A stretch of DNA of 64,000 nucleotides from Portulaca oleracea. Its lineage: Eukaryota > Streptophyta > Magnoliopsida > Caryophyllales > Portulacaceae. The first letter of the stretch is position 1, and each line of letters begins with the position of its first letter. Positions 48,860 through 61,186 of the stretch are shown here, in pieces. The stretch covers positions 4,960,001 to 5,024,000 of the forward strand of contig CM055880.1 in assembly GCA_029582165.1 (NCBI GenBank), written 5' to 3'. The notes beneath the pieces were generated by a model. That model did not search any database. It saw nothing but the letters and a program-made list of their open reading frames with translations, and was not told the DNA's origin. Made by a program: the position numbers and the translations under genes.

Positions 48860-49970
48860 TGAAATGGTTGACGGACTGCTTTAATGATGCTCTTTGAACA
48901 TCTACAATTAATGTCGAATGAGTGGAAAAGTAGTATGGTGGTCCCTTTATACAAGAACAAAGGTGATGTGCAGTGTTGTAACAAATTATAGACAGATTAA
49001 GCTACTGAGTCATACCATGATAATTTGGAATGGGGTAATTGAAAGGAGGTTGAGAAAGATTGCACGTGTGTCTAAGAATCAGTTTGGTTGTATGTTTGGT
49101 AAGTCGACTATAGAGGCTATTCATCTTATCCATTGCCTCATGCAGCCAAAAAGGGAAAGGTGGAAGGATTTTCACATGGTTTTTATTGATTTAAATTAGA
49201 GCAAGCTTATGATAAAATCCCTAGGGAAGTGATATGAGAGTACTTGAAGGCTAAATGGGTGCAAAACTCTTATATTCAGGTTATAAGGACATGTATGAGA
49301 AAGTAAGAACAAGTGTCTAGACAACGGTGGAGATCACTAAAAATTCCCAGTTGATATCGGGGTACGTACATCAAGGGTCTACACTTTGCCTATTGCTTTT
49401 CACATAAGTTATGGATGAGTTGATCAATGATATTCAAACCGAAATATCATGATGTATGCTTTTTGCGGATGATGTCATGCTTATTGCGAGTCAAGGAAAA
49501 GAACTAATGACAAGGTGGAGCCTTTTAGAGAAACCTTAGAGTCCAGCGGTTTAAGATGGAGTAAGTGAAAGACAAAGTACATGATATGACATCTTGATGG
49601 TCACGACAATGAGATTCATATGCAAGAAGTGACATTTGGACGGGTGGGAATCCCACGACTTGAGAAGTTTAGGTTCTTAGGTTTTGTTCTATAATGTGAT
49701 TTGGAAATCAACAAGAATATTACGCATTGAGTTAAGGTTGGATGACAAATGTGGAAAACGACTTATGGACTACTGTTTGATAAGAGAATTTCGCTTTAAA
49801 TGTTATATGGCGCAAAGCGTTGGGTTACCAAGAAATATAGTATGTAAAAAAGTATCTTGCCCAAAGCTTATATCATTTTCGTTATATATTTTTATTAAAC
49901 ATCATTGGTCATATCGATATATATGTGAGTAATGTGACCAATTCTAGTAAGGAAATTTCCAACATCTTAT
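48860..49970 (+). pseudogene. RTE-type LINE reverse transcriptase relic
   Basis: The plus strand keeps reverse transcriptase blocks in several frames: NYRQIKLLSHTM, IERRLRKIARVSKNQFG, EAIHLIHCLM, FHMVFIDL (finger/palm) and later LFADDVMLIA, the catalytic FADD motif. A stop after FIDLN and many frameshifts separate them. The endonuclease domain was not found. A dead 5'-truncated copy. Confidence 0.8.
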
Positions 49971-51378
49971 TCGTATTATTCTAGCTGGAGAACACAACAA
50001 AACAACACTGTTATGTAAATTAGTTTTCCTACTCAATTTTGATTTATTCTTAAAAATGTCACGTAATCTTTAACTGTTAATTTGCAAATTACAGCGCAAG
50101 AAAATAAAACGGTTGAAGTCAAATTCAACCACATTTGGTCAAAAAAAGATTGCTTAAAAAAGTAGAATGGAATTATCAACATCTTTGGTAAGAGTTATTA
50201 AATTTACAGTTGAAACAATGTAGCTGTGAAACAGCAAATTTTATCTCGAATGGCATCAATGCATACAAGTCAATTAACCTTCATCTTCGTTGTGTTCCAA
50301 TTACCACATCATTCTTAAACCATAAAACCTAACTCTTTCATTTCAAGGAAATCAATAACTTTTTCTCAATATTTCTTTTTCATTTTTTCGATTTTCTCCC
50401 ATACAAATTCGAAGATTTTGAAAGAAAAACAATAAGCATACTGTAGTTTACAGATTTAAGGGGAGCGACATTATTAATTGTCGCTCCCCCATTTAATCGG
50501 CAACATTGAACGGGGCACAATTAAGGTATTCTTTTTTACATAATTCTGTATAGTTTTTGGTGGTCAAATAAATTTATATCTTTTAATTTTCCCTTTTCTC
50601 TTCAGAAATTAGAAATTTGGATTTATCGAATTTATTTATTGATAAGTGAAGTAATTATGTCCACCAACACATGAAAACTTAGATTGTCATACCTATATGC
50701 AATATATAATAGTTGAGGCTCTCGCTTATTTATGAAATATTGATTACGGAGCGCCTTTGCAATTAGTGAAGAAGATTATATATGTACACCAAAATATCGA
50801 TAAATATTTTTGAAAAATAGTAAACGGTTTCAATATATAGTCAGTAAACTCTTAACTATAGTATAGATGAAACTTTGTAAAATCTTGTATTCTAAAAATA
50901 TGACCAAAACCAATACACATATTGTAATTAGTTTTGTTGGGTAAATTAAAAGAAGTGTATTTCTTGTTTGTAATATGCATAAGAAATCAAATTAGAAGGT
51001 TTTTTACATGCAAAAGTTAGTCATATAAGCAATCCCATTATAACTTATCCATATAGGATTGTATGTGTTTACATAGATAAATCATATCCTATTTGAATAA
51101 TTTGATAAAGACATGCACATACACAAACAAACAAAGAAAGCAAAGCTATGGAAAGGCAAGTTCACCTAGTTAAAGGCTAGGGTTGCCTACCTAAAAATAT
51201 ACTTTTTAGATAATTAAATAACAGTTTTAATTAATTTCTTATAAAATTGTATACTTGATTACAGAACTCAAGTGCAAAGGAGAAATAATAAGTGGTGCTC
51301 AAGTGAAGTCATCAAAGTAGAGGCAACATTACAAGTTGAAGACTCTTGGTTTGTGACACACATAACATATTAGTGGAG

Positions 51379-54222
51379 ATGGCTGGTGAATCTGAAAGCA
51401 AAGGACATAAAGATGGTAAGTCTATATATATCCACTCATCTTCATCTTAATTAACCCTAAGTTTACATGCATGACAAATTGACAATCAAACTATATGTTT
51501 TTGACTCATTAATTAGAACTCTCCCATACATCATAAATTATGTCCATATATTGATTACTATATCAAATTAGTTCTAATATTTTACTTAAAGGGGATAAAT
51601 ATATAACTATGTGAATAAACTGCAAGGCGTTATCAAATTATAATATCATTGCATGATACTAATACTCGTTAATTTTCTTGAATTGACATTTATATTTCGA
51701 AACAAAACAACCAAATATAGTCATTGTTTTCTTCCTAATTCAACATTGATCAATTCGACAAGATTTTACACAATATCTCTTCTACTTTTGTATTGTGAAC
51801 TCACTTGGCCTAAATTTACATACATCTAAATCGATTCTGATATGACCCACAAAATTCAAGGGCATGGCTCTAACAGGCCAAAATATTGAAGGCGGCCACG
51901 ACCTTCTCAGCTTTTTACACACATTCAATCATACAATATTATAACTAAAATGCATCAAATTGATCTGAATTTTTACATTATTGCTTCCCAAAATTACTCG
52001 ATCATCATAGATTTGACCGACCTGAATTTGACTATTTCCAAAGATACATAACATATACAAGATCCTAACAAAACCCTAATCAATTGACATTGTCATGCAT
52101 GCAGAAACACCAGCCTCTCCCATGCATTCCCCACCCCTCCAACAAATGCAACAACAACAGCAAGACGAACAGTACGACCCACAGCGAATCCCGACGTCCG
52201 TCTTCGCCCGGAGCGACACCCTGACCCCGGCCGAGTGGTCCGCCGTCTCGAACGAGTCCCTCTTCAGCCTCCACGGCATCGGAATCCAACCGAGCATGAC
52301 CCGAGAACACGACTCGTTGCTCAACGAAGAAGTAAAAAGACTGACAGGTTTGAGTTGGGCTTTGGGCTTTAGCTCAAGTTAATTAATTATTTCTTTAATT
52401 TTAAATAAAGAAATAATTATGATTTTCTGCATCACCTCTGACACGTGTCATATTGTGATTGGTCCGAATTTAATTTTGGCCAAATAGATCCATCAAAGTC
52501 AACTTGACATGTGGCAATTTGTGACTGGCTAAGGGAGCGTTTGGTAGGAACCTTAGGAAAAATTTTCTCGGAGAAAATTTCCCATAGGAAGTTTTCCATG
52601 AGAAAAATTTCTCTGGGCAAAATTTTCCTTAACCCCCCTAAGGAAAAATTTCCCTAGGAAAATAGAGAAAGTGGTGGACCCACTGTGAATTTTCTCTCAA
52701 GGTCAACCCACACCCAAACATGAGGAAAATAAGTCAGCTGGGGAAAATTGACCATTTCCTCGGAGTTATTGACCAACCAAACGCACTCTAAACAAAAATT
52801 AATATACTTTCCACGTGTCATTTACTGATTTACTAATAAATATTTGCCTCCTACAGAATTGTCCAAGAACGGGGAGCTATCGACCGAGGACTTGAAGGAG
52901 CTCAAGAAACTCGTCGGGATCTCGAAATCCAACGAGTTTTTCCGGTCTATAAACAACAACAGTTTTGCTTCTCCGTCGCTACGTCAACCCGAGCAGAAGG
53001 AAAAAGAGGCAGAAGTTGTGGTGGTGGAAGGAGGAAAGAGTGAAGGAGTGAAAAAAGATGAGGAGAAAGAAGCACCAAAGGCAATTGTGCCTCTGGAAAA
53101 GGATGAGAAGAAGCATATTCAAAGGACATCTACTACGTCTAGGAAATCTGATGGGAGTGTGAGGATTTCCTTTGCATTTCCAATGTAAGCTTCCCTACCT
53201 TAGCTACGGTAATTGTGAAAAATTCATAGGTAAAAAACAGTTGGATAAAAATTAATTTTTGATAAATTTTGGTAACTTTCGTCAAATTTATATAGTAATT
53301 AAGCTTACATGCATCTTGCTCAACGTAATCATACATGCAAAAATGGAACTCGCACCAAGGAAATTGTAACTATTTGGAATGAATTTATTCACATTAGAAC
53401 GTACATTATGTGCATGGTTATGATGTGTAATAACTATAAGGTCCTGTTCTTTTCTGCGGTTGGCAAACTGCGGTGTGACAGCATACCACAATTTGTCACA
53501 ACCCACCGGCCACCACACTTTACCACAAATCATTACTTTTCTCTCTCCTCACTTTTCTCCTCTACTTTGTACATTCTCTCTCCTCACATACCCCACATAC
53601 CAATAACCCGCCACAATTTCACCACACCATACCGCAAAATACCCCAGAAAAGAACAAGGCATAAATCAAATAATTACATCATATCCCTTGCATCGATCTT
53701 TACGTTCTTTATTAGTCATTCTGATACGAAACAATTTAATTTTGTTTCAGATATTATTTTAGAAAGCTTCAGCAATGTTTACGGCCGAAATCCTTTACTT
53801 TCCCGGCTCTGAGTCACTGTTCTTGTGATTTCAGATTAACGAATGTGTGCAATGGGGGCGCCAACAAAGGCCGCAGCAGTGTTGTCCCCCCGCAAATCGA
53901 GGGAACAACACCAAACACAAACTCACAACAAGTTGTTGATCAACAAGGAACATCACAACAACAAACTTCAGAAACTGTCGCCGCTCCAGGAGGAGCAGCG
54001 GCTGATCCTAAGACAAAAAACGGCAGGCGCAGTTGTTGCTTTTCATGGTTGTCATGCTTCTCTTGGTGCTCGTGTTTCTCCTGCAGCGGCGGCTGCTCTT
54101 GTTTCTCGTGTTCCTCATGTTCCTCGTGCTTCTCCTGTGGTGGTTGCACTTGTTTCTCTTGTTGCTCGTGTTGCCCGTGCAGCTCGTGTCGTCCCACTTG
54201 TTTCTCGTGTTGCGCGTCTTAG
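51379..54222 (+). CDS. Plant protein of unknown function with Cys/Ser/Phe-rich C-terminus
   Basis: Four exons (51379-51415, 52105-52347, 52857-53184, 53835-54222) join in phase to 331 aa. The start ATGGCTGGTGAATCT is preceded by a leader-like stretch. The middle has a conserved-looking block (FARSDTLTPAEWSAVSNESL, then FSLHG) that I recall from uncharacterised plant proteins of the WS.ASNESLFSI type. Next come a Lys/Glu-rich linker and a SVRISFAFPM segment. The last 62 residues contain 23 Cys, arranged mainly as CFSC-type repeats. The tail could be palmitoylated or bind metal; this is inference. The +1 frame over exon 4 is also open and Leu/Val-rich, a shadow. Intron 2 contains a MITE (52533-52788), intron 3 another (53445-53656). 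Confidence 0.8.
52533..52788. mobile_element. MITE in intron 2 of the Cys-rich protein gene
   Basis: GGGAGCGTTTGGTAGG at the left, CCAACCAAACGCACTC at the right. The interior is rich in GGAAAATTTTCC palindromes. A half copy is at about 60345-60545. Confidence 0.7.
53445..53656. mobile_element. MITE family D, copy 3, in intron 3
   Basis: Perfect 12-bp inverted ends TGTTCTTTTCTG / CAGAAAAGAACA, with ACCACAxTTTxACCAC repeats inside. Confidence 0.7.
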
Positions 54223-54279
54223 TCGGTTTGCCACAATGTTGCCAATAAAGTCATGAGTTCAAATCCTCCACCTACATCG

Positions 54280-54535
54280 ATCCAGCGCCGGTAAAACAGC
54301 TCGGTCAAAGTCAAGATTTGGACGAGAAACTGATCAGCCTCATCACACTGTACCAGTTGCATTCAGGTCCATCAAAGTCAAAATTTGGATAGGAAACTGA
54401 TCTTGTACGCTATTCGTCGGATCAGCTCATCGAACCATACCTAGTTGAATTCAAGCCGGTGAAAGTCAAACTTTGGACAAGAAGCTGACACTGTACATTA
54501 TCCATCGGATCAGCTCGTCAAACTATACATGACCT
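54280..54535 (+). repeat. Three imperfect repeats of about 85-100 bp
   Basis: Each unit has GGTxAAAGTCAAxxTTTGGA, then GAAACTGAT/GAAGCTGAC, CGGATCAGCTC and CATAC. Located in the 3' flank of the Cys-rich protein gene. Confidence 0.5.
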
Positions 54536-55286
54536 TTTAAGGTGACACGAGACATTCAGGTCAAATGGAATTTTGTCAACGCTAAACATGGACTATCGAG
54601 CTCAAGTGGGGAATAAAAAGATGTATTGGTAGGCAACACTATTCCAAAAATGGCAAGTTATACTTTCCAAAGAAGCTTATGGACGGCATTATTGATAAGA
54701 TAGTAAAAGTAGGCAAACTATCAACAAGAGTAGTGGGGAGCAATACAAATACGTATGTACGTACATGAGCTTTCTCTTCATTCATACCAAACAAGGTACA
54801 AAAGGGTCTTCAACTCCCCCATCAACATACGTTAGATTTACTCTTGTCATGCACATTCTAGTCAAACAAACACAGCCTAGAAAAAAAATTTCAACAAACT
54901 TGTTAGGGTAGCATTAATTAATTTCCCCCTCTTGTACGTATAAGGGGACACAAATATAAGGGGAAACAAACATTTCTTTGTAGCTTTTCTTGAGCTTTGT
55001 ATACTCATCATGTTATGATTAATTCCCCAATATACACACACAATGTAAATTTAGATGTATGTTTTATTTCAGTATTTAGATATTTGTTGGTGTTTTAATT
55101 GATATATATATATACCTTCATGTTTAATATATGGTGATCTCTAGTTTCATTATAAGAGATAACATCATGAGTTGTGGGACATAATCTAGGAATAATATTT
55201 AGAGTGTATATATATATAATACTAAATTTATTAGAACTAAGACTGATTATTGATATATTATCTTTACTATTTAATTACAAAGATAT
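54536..55286. other. Intergenic, no gene seen
   Basis: AT-rich sequence with TATATA runs near 55100 and 55210. The reading frames have no coding character. Confidence 0.5.
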
Positions 55287-55634
55287 TACTCCATCTGTTT
55301 CATTAGAAATCCTGTGGTCAAATTTCAAAAATGTTGACCATAAATTTCTCAACATATACAACGAATTGCTATATAAAATTATCACCATCAGATTCGTGAC
55401 AAAAAAAAAATATTATCATTAAAGTATAATATTGCAATTGTTAATAACATATTATGCAGAAAATTAGCAATCAATGAGTGATATTGGTGACCGTTGTGAG
55501 CTATCGGTGACTCGATTCTTTTCTTTAGAAGTATCCAAACTAACACTACCTATAAGCCCTCCATCCAGAAAACTCGTATAAGTTTTTCAACCATCAACAT
55601 TATGATAATGATCAAATATGAAATGGAGGGAGTA
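55287..55634. mobile_element. Stowaway-like MITE
   Basis: TACTCCATCTGTTTCATT at the left and ATGGAGGGAGTA at the right. AT-rich interior. Confidence 0.6.
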
Positions 55635-55926
55635 TTAATTATGGAAATTCATAACCTTTAAAACTAATTTATAATCGGCACGTAGAGATTTAAGAGATCC
55701 AAATAAACCAAATGCACTAGCTATATATTCTGAATAAATATACTTTTTCAATATCTTTCATTAAACACATTGATGATGCTTCAAGCAAATCCCTTGATAG
55801 AAGGATTATCTAATAGTTGTATTGTTTAACTTTGTTTTAAAAAATGTCCTTAATTAATATTTTTTAAAATAAAAACACACATGTCCTTAACTAACATACA
55901 CAACATATAACATATGTGTTACTACG

Positions 55927-57151
55927 TACTCCATCCGTTCCAAATTAATTGTCATTTTGACTAAATTTTGACCGTTAATTACTCACACATTATAATGAGT
56001 TATAATATAAAATTACCTCCATTATAATTGTTAGGAAAATATATTTCTAATGACGATAATTTCATATTGTAACTCATTATAATGTGTGAGTAATTAACGG
56101 CCAAAATTTAGTCAAAGTGACAATTAATTTGGAACTATGGATGGCAGTCAAGTCCGAATCCGAAGCGAATCCGATTCGCTCTGACTAAAAAATCCGAATT
56201 CGAATTCGACTAAAAAAACTCTGAATCCGAATTCGATTAAAAAAATCCGACTCCGATTATAATTGGGGCGGGTATGGAGGTGACCACCTCCGATCCGATT
56301 AAGTCCGATTAAGTCCGATTATAGTCGATCTGATTAAGTCCGATTATAATAATTAATATAGTTTTTTAAAAAAAAAAAACTGAAAATTAAAATGTCCGAT
56401 TTTTTTATATTAGATTGTAAAAGTTTACTATTAGCCATTAGTGTTTCATTTCATCAGTTTCATTTCACCGCCTGCAAGATCCCAAATTTCGCTCCGCTCC
56501 CGAGCTCCCATCGTCCCTTCACTTCAAACCCTCTTCGCTCTTCTTCACCTGCGCATCCCAGCCCCCTGGCTCCCATCCCAGCGTCGTTACCACCATCATC
56601 CACCAGCTTCACTTCATCGCCTTTGAGTTCTTCTTTCGAGTTTCGAGTTCTGAGCTCAATGTCGTTACCACCATCATCTCTAGTTCAGTCTCCTCTGACC
56701 TCTGTCCTCTCAGCCTCTCTCTGTATGCGCCTGTCGTCTGGCCCGTCTCCTCTCTCTGTCTCAGCTCACCGCCGCACCGCCTCACGACAGCCGACCACCG
56801 CACCCCCTCACGACACCCGACCGTGACGTTAGGACCCCCACACGCAAACATTTTTAAGAATTATTGTTGGTGTTTTATTTTAACAAGTATGATATATAAT
56901 TAGAGGTAATCGGAGTTAGAAGTAACCGGAGTCGGAGGAAATCATTTTATGGAAACATACAACAGTTAATCGTAGTCGAAGGTAATCCGATTACCTCCGA
57001 TTGAGTTTGGATTTGGAGGTCCTCCGACCTCCGATTAATCGGATTTGGAGGTGGACCTCCACCTCCGATTATTAATTGGAGCGAAGGTGAAGGTACCTAC
57101 CTCCGATTCGCCTCCGACCCATTGCCATCCCTATTTGAAACGGAGGTAGTA
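55927..57151. mobile_element. Stowaway-like MITE split by a nested hAT element
   Basis: Left end TACTCCATCCGTTCC at 55927. The matching right end (TTGAAACGGAGGTAGTA) lies at 57135-57151, more than 1 kb away, because a second element is inserted at 56137-57133. Without the insert this is a roughly 230-bp palindromic element (GTGTGAGTAATTAACGG pairs with CCGTTAATTACTCACAC). Confidence 0.8.
56137..57133. mobile_element. hAT-like element nested in the Stowaway-like MITE
   Basis: Ends TATGGATGGCAGT and ATTGCCATCCCTA are inverted repeats of the common plant hAT type (TAGGGATGGCAAT). The flanks TTTGGAAC and TTTGAAAC are an 8-bp duplication with one mismatch. The outer parts are TCCGATT/CCTCCGA-rich. 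The middle (56440-56830) is a C/T-rich, gene-leader-like stretch with an open frame of 144 codons, probably low-complexity or captured DNA. Confidence 0.75.
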
Positions 57152-57429
57152 TGAAGCAAGCACAAACAGTCAAAAGTTGAGTGAATACTGTGATAAAAGC
57201 AATAATATCTTATCTTTGAAGCTTTGTTATTCTCCTCTTATCCTGAAATATCATGCAAGAAATTGATGTGAAATAAAATCGTTACTTTTTAGGTTTTCAT
57301 TCATTTCATCATTTGAGAGGTAGATTCATTATTAAAGGTTAACATTAATCATTCGTTTCTATTCTTTTCTCTTAAAGGTTCATGAAAAATTGTTTTAAAA
57401 AAAACGATTCATGAAAAAACTCACCGGTA

Positions 57430-57635
57430 TGTTCTTTGGTTAGGATTTTCAAGTTTGGATGGATAAGCTAGATAAGTTATGATAAATTATGATTCTTTTT
57501 TGGAAAATTGTATTTTTAGAGTGAATGTATTTTGGGGAAATTGTGTTATATTTGGATAAGTTTGGATAAATTATGATAAGTTATGATAAGTTGAGAAAGT
57601 TATATCCAACCCAACCAAAGAACAAGGCCATAATG
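57430..57635. mobile_element. MITE with TGTTCTTTGGTT ends
   Basis: TGTTCTTTGGTTAGGATTTTC at the left, CAACCCAACCAAAGAACA at the right. The interior repeats GGATAAGTTATGATAA. Confidence 0.65.
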
Positions 57636-57671
57636 TAGTCATTGTTGTAAAATTAGCAATAATCAAAGCAG

Positions 57672-57866
57672 GAAAGATCTTACTTGAAAAATAAGAGCGA
57701 GAGAAAGGACACCGTGGCGTGGTAGACCCACTATTCTGAAAGTGATTTCGCCTGAGCACCGATGCAAACTCTCCAATGGCGGCCACTCCCCAGGATTACA
57801 CGGTCTGGCTAATTTTGTGCATTCTCCATTAACCAGTTGGAGTAAACGAGTAATTGCCCAAAACAT
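57672..57866 (-). other. Possible first exon of a truncated gene
   Basis: On the minus strand a TATA-like CTATTTAAG (about 57950) is followed by a leader and an ATG at 57866. The frame reads MFWAITRLLQLVNGECTKLA, then WPPLESLHRCSGEITFRIVG, to a consensus donor TTTCAA|GTAAGAT at about 57671. No second exon is seen before the MITE at 57430-57635. It could also be an LTR leader. Family not recognised. Confidence 0.25.
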
Positions 57867-57989
57867 TTTGAAGAGGAGTAGAGAAAGATAGGATGAAAAA
57901 CGGAGAGAATTTTTCTGTGTATTAACAAGGGAAGAAGAGCAACACTTAAATAGAAGAGAGATGAAAACAAGAAGGGCAGCTTTGAAACT

Positions 57990-60780
57990 AGCAATCTAGA
58001 AGACTGCTCTATCAAGCATTGAGACCCCAACAATCAGTCTCAAGCTCCAATGCCTTCGTAAACACGCACAGTAAATAAGTCTGTAAAAAACGAGACTGAA
58101 AAATTAAAAGTTGTTTAAAATGTGACCAAACCAAATCAACCCCGGCCGTGTGGACCACCAAGTCCACCCTTGTCTCAAATAGTTCAAATAGCTTTGGAGA
58201 GCTCTACTATTTAAAGTAGAACAACTCTCACTTTTTTACCAATGTGGGACACCAACTTGTTCCCAACAAAACAAACCTTAAACTTTGAGGCTTAAAATCC
58301 ACTGTCATGACTGAATCAATCATTACATATTCTTTTAATATCTTAGCAAAATTCATTTGCAACATTTCAAATTTTTTGTGATTCATCTAATCCTATTCAC
58401 AAATAAATCAATTTGTACATATTCGTTTAATGTTCTTTATTTTATCATTTGTCTTGATGTATGATTCATCAAGAAAAAGTTACACATTTATTAGCAAGTA
58501 AATCAATCATTATATATCCTTTTAATATTCTTAGTTATATTCTAACAAGACTTCATAGGTAAAAAAAAGAGAACATTAATATCTAAATTCTAACAAAATA
58601 ATTGTGACATTTCAAATTATTCATGTTGAGCATCATTTTAGGTGAAATTTATAATGAAATAATGAATATGTTAAGATATTTGCATTGAATGTTTCTTTCT
58701 CGGCTCATTCCAATTGATAATAACCCTATCAGAGAAATATATATTGTTTCTTAATTCTCATAATGTTAGAGGGAAATTTTGGCGCATTTGATGCGTCACA
58801 AATTGTTAAGATAGAAAGAAAGAAGGAAAAAATAGAGACGGAGAAGATGTGAAATAAGGAGTGGGGGGGAGGAAAATGATAAAACAGATAGTAAATAAAC
58901 GATTCAACACCTTCATTTAAAAAACAGTTCAATATCCACCTTGTATGTTTGTTTGCATCCTCATCAATGGAATGCCATTCACTCCCTTTATCTTTCCATC
59001 ACTTCGTCAATCTTATGTTAATAGCAAGTTAAATTTTGTTTCGTTGTTACAATGGGTCAAAAAATAACCCAATAACTTGACAACAAGTCAAATCGCTCTG
59101 TAAGTGACACGATGTCACAAGAATGGGTCCATCTCAAGTCTCTCGGCCACTCACTTGATGGCTGAGCGAGTACCTTGTGTTCGCCCTACTCTTCATCTCT
59201 TTCTCTTTGTTTCTCTCTCTTTCTTTATTTTTAGTTGAATCAGTCATGTTGCATCATGGTGCATTCACATTCGCTTGCTTGGTTACATATGAAATTGTTG
59301 TAACATATTTTTAGTTCTTGATATTTCAATTTAGAATCAACAACTTTTGAATTTTATTGTTGGGAAAAAAAAGGCTTCTAGAATTATATTTAAGCTTTAA
59401 AGTTGAAAAGTTGAGGAAAATGTCACCACAAGTGAGCAATGTGGAGTTGTAGACTCCCTGGCCCAAATCACACGTCGAGGGGAAAAAAAAAAAGAAAAGA
59501 AAAAGATACTTTTCAGCTTTCTTTCATTTCAGCAAGCAGCCAAAAAAAAGGCAAAAGAAAAAAAAGAATAGGGGGAGAAAAATCCGGTCCAAGTTTGCGA
59601 ACCGGACAAATATGCCGCGTGGAGCATGGCCATTGGCTGTCGCATTAACTTCGTCCAACCTCGCTCACTCCCGTCGGGGGGGCCCACCCACCTCAAACGA
59701 CGGCCAGCCCAACTTGACCCGGCCCAACCTGGTTAGTCCATGTCTGAGCTATTCCAAAACCGGAATTTGGAACTTGAACAAAATCGATCAATGGGTAAGG
59801 ATGAGGTTCCTAAAATTTAAAAATCTGTCATAACGAGTATATTTAAAGCTCCTAAACAGGTTTAGGTTTCCAGTATTCGAATCCAGGAATTTAGAACCGA
59901 CAGGTATCCAAACAGTAGAACCTAATTTTAATATAAATAAATAAATAAAATTATTAAACTCATACATTATTCAGAAACATGAGCTAAAATTCAACAATTT
60001 TCACTACATGTACTAAATTAAATGCACTATTGTGGTCATGATAATTAGATAGTATAAATGTATAATGTATTTGACGTTTAAGTAGAAAATTAGTATTTTT
60101 CGAAAAAATATATATTAGAAAATATAAATTTAACAACTAACCAATACCATGAAATTGAAATTTGAACCATAAATAAGGATAAGATTCTTAAAATCTAAGA
60201 ACTTGTGCTAACAAATAAAAGTGTGAAGTTCCTAGCTTTAGCCTATGAATATGTTTGATTGTGATAAATAGATTGAAAATTTTTAATATAAGACACATTA
60301 TTTTACTCTCAAATTTAGTAAATAGTCTCTAAAGGGACCATATAATTTTTTTTTGGGGAAAATTTATCTTAACCTCTTCAAAGAAATTTTCACTACGAAA
60401 ACATAGGAAATAGTGGACTCACTATGAAACTTTTCCTAAGATCAACATGCATCCAAATGTAGTGAAAATTGATAATTCCTTTTGAAAATTTTTGACCAAC
60501 CAAACAAGAAAAATCTTTCTCCAAAAACTACCAAACACACTCTTAAAGGTAAAATCTAGTCGCCCAAAAACACAATACTACCTTCATCTCTAAATAATTG
60601 TCCATTTGACTAAACTTTGACAGTTGATTATTCATAAATTACAATAAGTTACAATATAAAGTTAATATTATTGTAATTTTTAGTACTATATATTTCTAAT
60701 GTTGATAATTTCAAATTGTAACTTATTGTACTTTGAGTAATCAACGGTCAAAGTTTAGTAAAATAGACAATTATTTAGGG
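57990..60780. other. Intergenic, transposon fragments
   Basis: AT-rich. Contains the half MITE at about 60345-60545 and a Stowaway-like element at about 60575-60785 (ends CATCTCTAAATAATTGTCCA / GACAATTATTTAGGGACGGAG). No gene supported. Confidence 0.5.
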
Positions 60781-60789
60781 ACGGAGCTA

Positions 60790-61186
60790 ATGCGTTGTGT
60801 GGAGCTGGAAGAGAGAGAATCTAGAGAGAGAAAGAAAAGGAAAGAGATAGAGAGAGAAAGAGAGAAAGAAAGCAGTAGCAACCGTAGACAGTAGTAGTAG
60901 TAAACGCCAACAACAACAACGCCCCCAGAAAACCCAGAAAAAAAAAAAGGAGAGATAGATTGAGAATTTGAGATATAGATAGAGATAGAGAGAGAAACAA
61001 AGAGAAAGAGAAAGACAGAGAAACACTGAAACTTCCCCCCGAATTTCCCTGTTGTTCGTTTTCTCCATCCAAATCTCCTTTTCTCTCTCTTAGGTTTTCC
61101 CATCTCTGAGAGAGCAGAAAAGAGGGGTTTTTTGCTGCTTCTGTTGCTGTTGTTGTTTCAAGTGGAAGAAGATTACTCGAAAGAAG
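60790..61186 (+). promoter_or_regulatory. GA-rich leader of the RPK2-like gene
   Basis: Long (GA)n and GAAAG runs at 60805-60870 and 60950-61025 precede the ATG. GA repeats in plant leaders bind BPC/GAGA-type factors. TATA and start site not defined. Confidence 0.5.

Noticed and set aside
53843..54256. 137-codon alternative frame over the Cys-rich exon
   Set aside because: It is Leu/Val/Ala-rich from the repetitive TGTTTCTC DNA. The splice phase from exon 3 selects the Cys-rich frame.
56392..56826. 144-codon Ser/Pro-rich frame as a real gene
   Set aside because: It lies wholly inside a hAT-like element, is low complexity, and has no convincing start or splice signals.
57975..58026. tRNA-like sequence on the minus strand (TAGAGCAGTCTTCTAGATTGC)
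   Set aside because: It has D-arm- and anticodon-like pieces, but no proper B box and no pairing acceptor ends.
60771..61103. Minus-strand Ser/Phe/Leu-rich frames upstream of the RPK2-like gene
   Set aside because: They are translations of the GA-rich leader read backwards (CT repeats) with no domain or splice support.
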